From the NCBI GenBank assembly GCA_021785115.1, contig JAJYGO010000148.1, forward strand, positions 1 to 11,775: a stretch of 11,775 nt of DNA. Direction: 5' to 3'. The DNA is from Chloroflexota bacterium. GTDB lineage: Bacteria; Chloroflexota; Limnocylindria; Limnocylindrales; CSP1-4. Position 1 is the first letter of the stretch, and each line of letters starts with the position of its first letter. Of the stretch, positions 1 to 6,338 are shown one piece after another. A model generated the notes under the pieces. It did no database searches, had not been told where the DNA came from, and saw only the letters and a list, made by a program, of their open reading frames with translations. The position numbers and the translations under genes are program-made.

Positions 1-345
1 GTCGGGATCGGGATCATGGCCGCCGTGCTGCCGCTGCTCTTCGTCGAGCGCGGCTCGCAGATGACGTTCGTGCTGCAGTCGCTGATCCTGCTGGTCAGCG
101 GGGTCTACTACAGCGTCGACATCCTGCCGGGATGGATGCAGGTCGTCTCATGCTTCTCGCCGGCCACGTACGTCCTCGACGCGGTCCGGAAGGGGCTCGT
201 CGACGGCGTGTCGGCGACCGCGCTGCTCGGAGACGCCTGGCCGCTCGTCGTCATGGGGATCGTGCTGATCCCGCTCGGCATGTGGGTGTTCGGCCGCGCG
301 GAGCGGTACGCCAAGCGGACGGGGCGGCTGAAGCGGGTGGGCTGA
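1..345 (+). CDS. ABC-2 type transporter permease, C-terminal part (5' end outside window)
   Basis: Membrane subunit of an ABC exporter of the ABC-2 (DrrB/YadH-like) class; its start lies upstream of the window. The visible 114 residues hold hydrophobic stretches (about residues 1-15, 22-39 and 78-95). Between the last two lies the typical ABC-2 C-terminal segment with LPGW followed by SPATYVLDAVRKGL, the usual 'P-x-x-Y-x-x-D-x-x-R' region before the last membrane helix. The tail is basic (RAERYAKRTGRLKRVG), as expected for a cytoplasmic end. The family exports drugs, polysaccharides or lipids with a separate ATPase, normally encoded just upstream, which cannot be seen here. The substrate cannot be named. 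The frame is open from base 1 to TGA at 343-345. Confidence 0.85.
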   Translation, partial: VGIGIMAAVLPLLFVERGSQMTFVLQSLILLVSGVYYSVDILPGWMQVVSCFSPATYVLDAVRKGLVDGVSATALLGDAWPLVVMGIVLIPLGMWVFGRAERYAKRTGRLKRVG

Positions 346-363
346 CCGATGCGTGGCACGAAC

Positions 364-384
364 GGTCCCGCGACGTGCGGGACC
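364..384 (+). terminator. GC-rich hairpin after the ABC-2 permease gene
   Basis: Perfect 8-bp inverted repeat GGTCCCGC / GCGGGACC (364-371 and 377-384) around a 5-nt loop GACGT, starting 19 nt after the permease stop. No T-tract follows, so it is not a canonical intrinsic terminator. Hairpins without a U-run are common at gene ends in high-GC bacteria, and a 3' end-stabilising or terminating role is an inference from position. Confidence 0.45.
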
Positions 385-581
385 TGGGGCTGGGACGAGC
401 GGTGGGAAGCGACGTTCGCGCCTCTCTCCCGGTCCGGCCTTGCCCCGGCCCGGGTGGTCGCACAGCACCGGGGCCGCTGAATCCTCGTCGGCACGAGTGG
501 CGACGTTGGCGCCGTGCCGACCGGCCAACGAGCGCCTCCTTCCAGCCCCGGTCCGGCCTCCCGAGTGCGCAAAGGGGGACA

Positions 582-614
582 TTGACACCGGTGGTAACGT
601 CGCTGGTACCAGTT
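582..614 (+). promoter_or_regulatory. Candidate promoter of the lacI-led operon
   Basis: TTGACA at 582-587 is a perfect sigma-70 type -35 hexamer. No convincing -10 box sits at 16-18 bp; the nearest choices are around 605-612 (GGTACC or TACCAG) and are poor matches. The -35 assignment rests on the hexamer and on its place just upstream of the operator palindrome at 615-632, which would put the operator over the transcription start region. The -10 is unresolved. Confidence 0.35.
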
Positions 615-632
615 CATGTAACCGGTTACATG
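615..632. promoter_or_regulatory. LacI-family operator, perfect 18-bp palindrome
   Basis: CATGTAACCGGTTACATG is its own reverse complement. Its inner 14 bases (617-630) match the general LacI/GalR-family operator TGNAANCGNTTNCA at every fixed position, including the central CpG into which these repressors insert hinge-helix leucines. It lies 28 nt upstream of the TTG start of a LacI-family gene, so autoregulation and control of the downstream transport/phosphorylase operon are the natural reading. That the gene at 661 is the protein that binds here is inferred from proximity. Confidence 0.85.
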
Positions 633-645
633 GCCAGCGCTTGCA
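632..645. promoter_or_regulatory. Degenerate second LacI-type operator (half-site)
   Basis: Read against TGNAANCGNTTNCA with its centre at 638/639, the right half CGCTTGCA fits completely while the left half GGCCAG keeps only some positions. The site abuts the perfect operator, with centres 15 bp apart. It could be an auxiliary low-affinity site or chance. Confidence 0.3.
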
Positions 646-647
646 GC

Positions 648-654
648 GGGGAGG
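648..654 (+). promoter_or_regulatory. Ribosome binding site fixing the TTG start of the repressor
   Basis: GGGGAGG lies 6 nt before the TTG at 661. The alternative in-frame GTG at 672 has no suitably spaced Shine-Dalgarno, so this site decides for TTG. Confidence 0.65.
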
Positions 655-660
655 CGCGGT

Positions 661-1698
661 TTGAAGAGGCCGGTGACGATCCGTGACGTCGCACGACGAG
701 CGGGCGTGAGCGTGGCGACAGCGTCGCGGGTGCTGAACCGCTACGAGCTCGTGAACGACGAGACGCGGCGTCGGGTGCTCGAGGTCATGGCGGATCTCAA
801 GTTCACGCCGAGCCACGCCGCCCGCCGGCTCAGCCTCGGCCGGACGCTCACGATCAGCGTGGTCATCACGTTTCTCACGCGACCCCAGGCGGCGGAACGT
901 CTGCGGGGCGTGGACGCCGTCCTGAGCGACAGCGAGTTCGACCTGGTCATCTACAACGTCGAATCAGTCGAGAAGCGCGACCAGTACCTGCGGACGCTCC
1001 CGGTGGCACAGCGGACCGACGGGCTCCTCGTCATCTCCCTGCCGCCCACCTCCGAGGAGGTCGCGGCGCTGGCGGCCGCGACGATCCCCGTCGTGGTGGT
1101 CGACGCGCACTCGCCCGGCCTGGAGGCGCTTCCGCGCGTCGTCGGCGACGACCGGGCGGGCGGCGAGATCGCGACGCGGCACCTGCTGCAGCTCGGCCAT
1201 CGCCGCGTCGGGTTCGTGGGTGACGCGTTCGACAATCCGTGGGGCTTCACGTCGGGCCACGACCGGTACCTGGGCTACCAGCAGGCGCTGGCGGAGACCG
1301 GTCTGCCGATCCGGCCCGACCTGGTCGCGCTCGGCGCGCACGGGCGGTACGAGGCACGCGAGCTCGGCCTTCGATTGCTCGCCTCGCCCGAACCCCCGAC
1401 CGCCATCTTCGCCGCGAGCGATACCCAGGCGCTCGGCGTCGTGGCCGCAGCGCGCGAGCTCGGGCTCCGGGTTCCCGAAGACCTGTCGGTCATCGGATAC
1501 GACGACATCGAGGCGGCCGACTACGTGGGGCTCACGACCGTCCGCCAGCAGCTGTTCGAGTCCGGCCGCAGGGGGGCCGAGATCCTGCTGAAGGAGATCG
1601 AGGCGCGGTCGGCGACGGCCCCGTGCGTCTGCCTCGATCCCAGCATCGTCTCGCGGGCCACCACGGCGCCACCGAAGGGAGGGCCGGGCCCCGGTTGA
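661..1698 (+). CDS. LacI/GalR-family transcriptional repressor
   Basis: Sugar-responsive DNA-binding repressor of 345 residues, the usual family length. The N-terminal helix-turn-helix is complete (about residues 6-26: TIRDVARRAGVSVATASRVLN), followed by the hinge helix near residues 51-60 (SHAARRLSLG), with Leu57 in the place of the leucine that wedges into the operator's central CpG. Residues 64-333 form the periplasmic-binding-protein-like effector domain, with recognisable marks such as the segment HDRYLGYQQAL near 200, ASDTQALG near 252 and VIGYDD near 277. The start is TTG, chosen for its Shine-Dalgarno. The gene stands first in the operon, 50 nt before the solute-binding protein, and directly behind a perfect LacI operator. 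It therefore probably senses the imported sugar or a product of the phosphorylase. The effector is not deducible from sequence. Confidence 0.93.
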   Translation: MKRPVTIRDVARRAGVSVATASRVLNRYELVNDETRRRVLEVMADLKFTPSHAARRLSLGRTLTISVVITFLTRPQAAERLRGVDAVLSDSEFDLVIYNVESVEKRDQYLRTLPVAQRTDGLLVISLPPTSEEVAALAAATIPVVVVDAHSPGLEALPRVVGDDRAGGEIATRHLLQLGHRRVGFVGDAFDNPWGFTSGHDRYLGYQQALAETGLPIRPDLVALGAHGRYEARELGLRLLASPEPPTAIFAASDTQALGVVAAARELGLRVPEDLSVIGYDDIEAADYVGLTTVRQQLFESGRRGAEILLKEIEARSATAPCVCLDPSIVSRATTAPPKGGPGPG

Positions 1699-1733
1699 CG
1701 TCGGTGGGACCTCGATGGCCAATCAGCGCAGCG

Positions 1734-1739
1734 AGGAGG
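1734..1739 (+). promoter_or_regulatory. Strong ribosome binding site of the solute-binding protein
   Basis: AGGAGG lies 9 nt before ATG 1749 and shows that translation starts there. The open frame extends far upstream, through the repressor gene in another frame, but that part is not coding. Confidence 0.75.
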
Positions 1740-1748
1740 AGAACCTGC

Positions 1749-3224
1749 ATGTCGTCGTTCGCGTCGACCACCTTCAGGCGGCGACCGCCCGGTCGCCACG
1801 GAACGATTCCTGCCATCGTCGCGGCGGCCCTCGTGGCCGTCGCCTGCGCGGCTCCCGGTACCACTCCGGCTCCCGCGACGCAGGCGCCGCCGAGCCAGGC
1901 CGCGTCCTCTGCCGCCGCGGCGAGCGCCTCGACGAGCGGGTCGAGCCAGGCGCCGGCGAGTGCGGCGGCCAGCGCCGGAGCGAGTGGAGCGTCGGCGGCC
2001 GCCCAGTACTGCGGGACCCAGCCCGTCACGCTCAACGCGTGGTTCGAGACCGGCTTCCAGCTCCCATTCTCGCTTTCGCAGGAGTTCACCAAGCAGTTCC
2101 CGAACGTGACCTGGAAGATCAGCCAGGACCAGTTCACGAACCTCATCAACGAGACGCCGCGTCTGCTCGCGGGCGCCAACCCGCCGGACCTCATCCGCCT
2201 GCCGACCATGGTCACGCTCGTGAAGGACGGGCTGCTGAAGAACCTCGACAGCTACGCGACGACGTTCGGCTGGGACAAGTGGCCGTCGTCGGAGCTCGCG
2301 CAGAACCGCGTCGGTCCGACCGGTGTCGGCTCCGGTTCGCTGTACGCGATGGGGCTCAACTACAGCATGACCGGCGTCTTCTACAACAAGAAGCTGGCCG
2401 CCGAGATCGGCATGACGCAGCCGCCCAAGACCCTTGCGGAGCTGGACTCGCTGCTCGCGAAGGCGAAGGCGAAGGGGCTCCAGCCGATCATGCAGTGGAA
2501 CGCGTCCGCGAGCGGCGGCGGGCTCGCCTTCCCGCTCCAGGACCTCATGGCCGACTACGGTCCGGCGTCGGCGATCAACGACTGGATCTTCCAGAAGAAG
2601 GGCACGACGGTCGACACGCCCGCCAACCTGCAGGCGGCGCAGCACCTCCAGAAGTGGATCCAGGCCGGGTACTTCCCCACGGACGTCAACGCGATCCAGT
2701 ACACCGACTCGAACGGCCGGTTCGAGAAGGGTGAGGGCGTCTTCACGTTCAACGGCGACTGGGAAGACGCCAACTACGACAAGCAGATGCCGGGCAACAT
2801 CGGCTTCTTCCTGTTCCCGCCGGCGAATGCGGGCGGTACGTATGCCGCCATGTCGTCGCCGCTCACCTACGGCATCGGGGCCAAGTCCGCGCACGCGGAC
2901 TGCGCTGCGTTCTTCTTCAACTGGGTCGCCACCAACCCGACCGCGCGCCAGATCGACGTGAGCGTCGGCGGCTCGTACCCGGGTGGCCCGCCCGACCTGT
3001 CGGTCCCGCCCGCCGCTTCGGGCTCGATCATCAACGACACCCTCAGTGCGGCGCAGCAGGTCTTCAAGGACAACGGCACGATGGGGTTCATCGCGAACGC
3101 CACCGGGTCGATCTTCGCGCAGGGCTGGACGCCCGAGCTCCAGAAGATGGTCGGTGGCCAGGAGACCCCGGCCGGCTTGCTGAAGTACGTCCAGGCGCAG
3201 TACCTGCAGGAACTCGGGTCCTGA
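1749..3224 (+). CDS. Extracellular solute-binding lipoprotein, family 1 (sugar ABC importer)
   Basis: Captures the substrate outside the membrane and delivers it to the two permeases encoded next. It has 491 residues. The N-terminus is basic (FRRRPPGRHG), followed by a hydrophobic core (IPAIVAAALVAVA) and a lipobox-type AVAC with Cys33 as the lipidation site. Residues 34 to about 86 are an almost pure Ala/Ser/Thr/Pro/Gly tether. The binding domain begins near residue 88 (CGTQPVTLNAWFE) and shows family-1 marks: FPNVTWKI after the first helix, the segment PPDLIRLP near 145, MTGVFYNKKL near 207 and NGDWE near 335 in the C-terminal lobe. ATG 1749 is set by AGGAGG at 1734-1739. It is first of the transport genes and 3 nt from the next start, so an alpha-glucoside is the likely ligand given the phosphorylase downstream. 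The exact sugar is unknown. Confidence 0.92.
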   Translation: MSSFASTTFRRRPPGRHGTIPAIVAAALVAVACAAPGTTPAPATQAPPSQAASSAAAASASTSGSSQAPASAAASAGASGASAAAQYCGTQPVTLNAWFETGFQLPFSLSQEFTKQFPNVTWKISQDQFTNLINETPRLLAGANPPDLIRLPTMVTLVKDGLLKNLDSYATTFGWDKWPSSELAQNRVGPTGVGSGSLYAMGLNYSMTGVFYNKKLAAEIGMTQPPKTLAELDSLLAKAKAKGLQPIMQWNASASGGGLAFPLQDLMADYGPASAINDWIFQKKGTTVDTPANLQAAQHLQKWIQAGYFPTDVNAIQYTDSNGRFEKGEGVFTFNGDWEDANYDKQMPGNIGFFLFPPANAGGTYAAMSSPLTYGIGAKSAHADCAAFFFNWVATNPTARQIDVSVGGSYPGGPPDLSVPPAASGSIINDTLSAAQQVFKDNGTMGFIANATGSIFAQGWTPELQKMVGGQETPAGLLKYVQAQYLQELGS

Positions 3225-3227
3225 CCC

Positions 3228-4199
3228 GTGTCCCAGAGTGATCCCGCGCCCGCGCGTGCCGCCCTGCGGGCAGGCGCTCGGGCGCAGGATCGACCCGCCA
3301 CGGCCCTGCGGCGTTCCCGGCTTCGGGCGCTCCGCAGGGCCAACTGGGCCGGCTGGCTGCTCGTCGCGCCGGCGCTCCTCGTCTACATCGTCTTCGTGCT
3401 CCAGCCGCTCGTGATCACGGTGCAGTACTCGCTGTATCGATGGGACGGCATCGGGGCGTCGCAGTGGGTCGGCCTGAAGAACTACGTGACGGTCCTGACC
3501 GACCAGAACTTCATCCAGATCCTGACCAACGCGTTCCAGCTCATCCTGTTCTTCTGCGTGATCTCCGTCGGCCTCGGTCTCGTGGTCGCGTCGCTCATCC
3601 GGCGCGTCGTGACGGGCCGGATCGGGACCGCCGCGCGCACGGTGCTGTTCCTGCCCCAGGTCATCCCGCTCGTCGCCGCAGGCATCGCATGGAGCTGGGT
3701 GCTCGCCCTGTCCGGCGTCGTCAACCAGATCCTCGGCGCGATCGGGCTCGGCGGCATCACGCGCGCCTGGCTCGGCGATTTCGGGACCGCGCTCCCGGCG
3801 GTCGGGCTGATCGGCGTCTGGGTGCTGCTCGGTCTGTGCACCGTGCTGCTCCTGACGGGCATGGGCAAGATCGACCCCGCCCTCTACGAATCAGCGCGCA
3901 TCGACGGTGCCGGGGCCGTCCAGGAGTTCTGGGCGATCACCGTGCCGAGCCTGCGCAACGAGATCGCCGTGTGCATCACGGTCACCGCGATCGCCGCGCT
4001 CGCGAGCTTCGACATCGTCTACATCTCGACGGGCGGTGGGCCCGGGCTGGCCACGATGGTGCCCGGTCTCGAGATCTACCAGCTCGCGTTCGTCGGCCAG
4101 CAGGTCGGCCTCGCCTCGGCGCTCGCCGTCGTGCTCGTCATCCTCGTGCTCGTCGTGGTCCTGCCGATCCAGCGCATGACGGGGGGTGAGCCGCTGTGA
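3228..4199 (+). CDS. Sugar ABC transporter permease, MalF/UgpA type
   Basis: One of two inner-membrane subunits forming the translocation channel of the importer. It has 323 residues, with a basic, Ala/Arg-rich cytoplasmic tail (1-38) and about six membrane helices; the first is around 41-60 (AGWLLVAPALLVYIVFVLQP). The ATPase-contacting EAA loop is clear at about 219-240, with ESARIDGAGA followed by FWAITVP (Glu221, Asp226, Gly227, Pro240). The segment VGLKNYVTVL near 81 is the usual mark after helix 1 of this family. GTG 3228 is 3 nt after the preceding stop with only a weak Shine-Dalgarno, so translational coupling is likely. The stop overlaps the next gene's start. Family assignment is firm; substrate follows only from context. 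Confidence 0.92.
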   Translation: MSQSDPAPARAALRAGARAQDRPATALRRSRLRALRRANWAGWLLVAPALLVYIVFVLQPLVITVQYSLYRWDGIGASQWVGLKNYVTVLTDQNFIQILTNAFQLILFFCVISVGLGLVVASLIRRVVTGRIGTAARTVLFLPQVIPLVAAGIAWSWVLALSGVVNQILGAIGLGGITRAWLGDFGTALPAVGLIGVWVLLGLCTVLLLTGMGKIDPALYESARIDGAGAVQEFWAITVPSLRNEIAVCITVTAIAALASFDIVYISTGGGPGLATMVPGLEIYQLAFVGQQVGLASALAVVLVILVLVVVLPIQRMTGGEPL

Positions 4200-5020
4200 T
4201 CATGCAGCGACGGGAAGTCGTGACCGGCAGCGTCGTACTGGTCGTGCTGATGCTCGTCACGCTGCTGCCGTTCATCAGCCTCTTCACGACGGCCCTGCAC
4301 CCGTCCGGGTCCGTGCCGCTCGGCATCGACTGGCCCGCGAACCCGCAATGGGGCAACTTCGCCCGGGCGTTCCAGGTCGCGGACATGCCGGTCCTGCTCT
4401 TCTCGAGCACGCTCATCGTGGTCGGCGTCGTGCCGGTGTCGGTCACGATCTCGACGATGGCCGGCTTCGCGATCGGGCACCTGCGCATCCCCGGCGCGCG
4501 CGTCCTGTTCCTGCTGTTCCTGCTCGGCCTGACGCTCCCGCTCGAGGGGATCATCACGCCGCTCTACTACCTCGTCCGCAGCTTCGGCCTGATCAACTCG
4601 CGCCTCGCGATCATCCTGCCGCTGATCGGGCTGTACATGCCGTTCTCCGTGTACTGGATGCGCGCGCACTTCGTGAACATGCCCTCGGAGCTGTCCGAGG
4701 CCGCGCGTGTCGACGGCGCATCGACGTGGGACCTCTTCTGGCGGATCCACGTGCCGCTCGCGCGTCCCGCGATCGCCTCGCTCACGATCCTGCTCTCGGT
4801 GTGGACGTGGAACCAGTTCCTGCTCGCCCTGGTGCTCGTCCAGGACCCGACGCAGCGCACGATGGCCGGGGCGCTCGGCGCGTTCCAGGGCCACTACGCG
4901 ACCGACATCCCGCTTCTCAGCGCGGGCGCGCTCCTCATCCTGCTGCCGTCGCTGCTCGTCTTCCTCGTCTTCCAGCGCCAGTTCGTCGCGGCGCTCCTCC
5001 AGGGCTCGGTGAAGGGATGA
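4196..5020 (+). CDS. Sugar ABC transporter permease, MalG/UgpE type
   Basis: Second membrane subunit of the importer, 274 residues, without the long N-terminal tail, as usual for MalG-like partners. Helix 1 is at about 10-30. The conserved QWGNFARAF lies near 51. The EAA loop is at about 165-188 (ELSEAARVDGAS followed by FWRIHVPL), and a further hydrophobic stretch is near 243-262. The start taken is GTG 4196, which overlaps the preceding TGA by 4 nt (GTGA) and has GGTG 7 nt upstream; ATG 4202 would shorten the protein by two residues. The overlap indicates coupled translation, so both permeases are made in equal amounts. No gene for the importer's ATPase follows, so a shared MsmK/MalK-like ATPase encoded elsewhere is presumed. 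Confidence 0.92.
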   Translation: MIMQRREVVTGSVVLVVLMLVTLLPFISLFTTALHPSGSVPLGIDWPANPQWGNFARAFQVADMPVLLFSSTLIVVGVVPVSVTISTMAGFAIGHLRIPGARVLFLLFLLGLTLPLEGIITPLYYLVRSFGLINSRLAIILPLIGLYMPFSVYWMRAHFVNMPSELSEAARVDGASTWDLFWRIHVPLARPAIASLTILLSVWTWNQFLLALVLVQDPTQRTMAGALGAFQGHYATDIPLLSAGALLILLPSLLVFLVFQRQFVAALLQGSVKG

Positions 5021-5024
5021 CGCG

Positions 5025-5051
5025 CGGGCCGTTCGGGCCGCTCGGGCCGCG
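5025..5051. repeat. Three 9-bp tandem copies in the permease-hydrolase spacer
   Basis: CGGGCCGTT, CGGGCCGCT and CGGGCCGCG stand in direct tandem, and another CGGGCC occurs at 5064-5069. They fill part of the 73-nt gap between the MalG-type gene and the serine hydrolase. No function is evident; chance or slippage in GC-rich sequence is possible. Confidence 0.5.
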
Positions 5052-5093
5052 TGCCCTGCCGCGCGGGCCCGTGCTGCGCTCGAGGCACGCGGC

Positions 5094-6290
5094 ATGACGG
5101 ATCTCGCAGGACGAGCGGAGATCCGGCTCGGGGGTGGCGCCGAGGATGGCTACGGCGCGGTGGCCGACGTGTTCGTCGAGAACTTCCGGTCGCGGGGAGA
5201 CCTCGGCGCGGCCTGCGCGGTGTACGTCGACGGGCGGAAGGTCGTCGACCTGTGGGCGGGGCTCGCCAATGCCCGAACGGGTCGACCGTGGGAGGCCGAG
5301 ACGTCCGCCGTCATCTTCTCGTGCTCGAAGGGACTCGTGGCGATCTGCGCATACCTCCTCGCGCAGGAGGGCCGCCTCGAGCTCGACGCACCGGTCGCCC
5401 GCTACTGGCCGGAGTTCGCGCCCCACGGCAAGGCGGCGATCACCGTCCGCCAGGTGCTCAGCCATCGCGCCGGGCTTCCCGCCCTCGACCGCGATCTCTC
5501 GGTCGACGAGGTCGCGGCGTGGGAGCCGGTCGTCCGGGCGATCGAGGCGCAGGCGCCGCTGTGGGAGCCGGGCACGGGACACCTGTATCACGCGATGACG
5601 TACGGCTGGCTGATCGGCGAGGTCATCCGGCGGATCACCGGCCTCACTCCTGGCGCCTGGTTCCGCCGGGCGGTGGGAGATCGCCTCGGCCTGCGGACGT
5701 GGATCGGCCTGCCCGACCCGGCGCCGGTCCCGGTCGCCTTCATGGAGGCGCCCCTGCCCGACGAGGACTCCGAGGATGCGCGTGAGAGCGCCCGGATCGC
5801 CGCCGCGAACCGGACCGTCGAGCGGAGCCTGACGATGGGCGGCGCGTTCGAGTTCCCGGCGTGCGGCCGGTACGTCACGTTCAACGACCCCGCCATCCAG
5901 CACGCCGAGATTCCCGCCGCGAACGGCATCAGCACGGCACGGTCGCTCGCGCGGGCGTATGCGGCGTGCGTGTCGGACGTGGAGGGGCCTCGACTCCTGT
6001 CCGCGCGGTCCGTCGAGGACGCGCTCGTCGAGCAGTCCGGCGGCGCGCAGCTGTCCGGTATGCCGGACGACGGAGCGCGGTGGGGGACCGGCTTCCAGCT
6101 CGCATCGCCGCCGGGTCAGCCGATGCTCGGCCCACGGAGCTTCGGCCACGCCGGTGCCGGCGGCCAGCTGGGGTTCGCCGACGACGAGCACCGGGTCGGC
6201 TTCGCGTATCTCAGCAATCAGATGGGGGGATATGGGGACGCGCGGGCGAGGCTCCTGACGCTCGCCGTGCGCTCGATACTCCACGGGTAG
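5094..6290 (+). CDS. Serine hydrolase, beta-lactamase/class C-like (esterase family VIII type)
   Basis: 398-residue member of the beta-lactamase-related serine hydrolase superfamily, which includes class C beta-lactamases, family VIII carboxylesterases and D-aminopeptidases. The nucleophile motif SxxK is SCSK at residues 76-79 (Ser76, Lys79). The conserved VLSHRAGLP follows at 121-129. The usual tyrosine is probably Tyr165 in YHAMTYGW, which lacks the Asn of a strict YxN motif, as often seen in esterase-type members. The third box is HAG at 352-354 in place of KTG. WAG at 54-56 is also typical. There is no signal peptide, so it should be cytoplasmic, which argues against antibiotic resistance. 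It sits between the importer and the phosphorylase, 73 nt after the permease with a weak GAGG site, so trimming an acyl or ester group from the imported substrate is a plausible but unproven role. Confidence 0.85.
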   Translation: MTDLAGRAEIRLGGGAEDGYGAVADVFVENFRSRGDLGAACAVYVDGRKVVDLWAGLANARTGRPWEAETSAVIFSCSKGLVAICAYLLAQEGRLELDAPVARYWPEFAPHGKAAITVRQVLSHRAGLPALDRDLSVDEVAAWEPVVRAIEAQAPLWEPGTGHLYHAMTYGWLIGEVIRRITGLTPGAWFRRAVGDRLGLRTWIGLPDPAPVPVAFMEAPLPDEDSEDARESARIAAANRTVERSLTMGGAFEFPACGRYVTFNDPAIQHAEIPAANGISTARSLARAYAACVSDVEGPRLLSARSVEDALVEQSGGAQLSGMPDDGARWGTGFQLASPPGQPMLGPRSFGHAGAGGQLGFADDEHRVGFAYLSNQMGGYGDARARLLTLAVRSILHG

Positions 6291-6325
6291 CGTCCCGTGC
6301 CGGATCACGCGCCCCAGTGGCGAAT

Positions 6326-6332
6326 GGGAGGT
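6326..6332 (+). promoter_or_regulatory. Ribosome binding site that moves the phosphorylase start to GTG 6339
   Basis: GGGAGGT lies 6 nt before GTG 6339. The longer in-frame start at GTG 6297 has no Shine-Dalgarno and would add 14 residues not found in the family. The N-terminus from 6339 (MRRGPQLLTYPDSLGG) lines up with the usual beginning of sucrose phosphorylase-type proteins. Confidence 0.75.
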
Positions 6333-6338
6333 CAGTTC

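Larger units (their letters stand above)
346..660. other. Gene-free spacer ahead of the repressor gene
   Basis: I see no credible gene on either strand; the open frames here are Arg/Pro-rich shadows of GC-rich sequence. It contains the hairpin at 364-384 and a 13-bp direct repeat CCCGGTCCGGCCT at 428-440 and 547-559. From about 580 there is an AT-richer promoter/operator island, with TTGACA at 582-587 and palindromes at 603-612 and 615-632. The first 200 bp show nothing else recognisable. Confidence 0.7.

Noticed and set aside
1239..1748. Upstream extension of the solute-binding protein frame through the repressor gene
   Set aside because: The repressor frame is clearly coding there, and AGGAGG plus a lipoprotein signal place the start at ATG 1749.
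5094..6290. Antibiotic-resistance beta-lactamase
   Set aside because: There is no signal peptide, HAG replaces KTG, YxN is incomplete, and the gene sits in a sugar operon; an esterase-type hydrolase is more likely.
6297..6338. Longer start of the phosphorylase at GTG 6297
   Set aside because: It has no Shine-Dalgarno, and the extra 14 residues precede the normal family N-terminus, which begins at GTG 6339 behind GGGAGGT.
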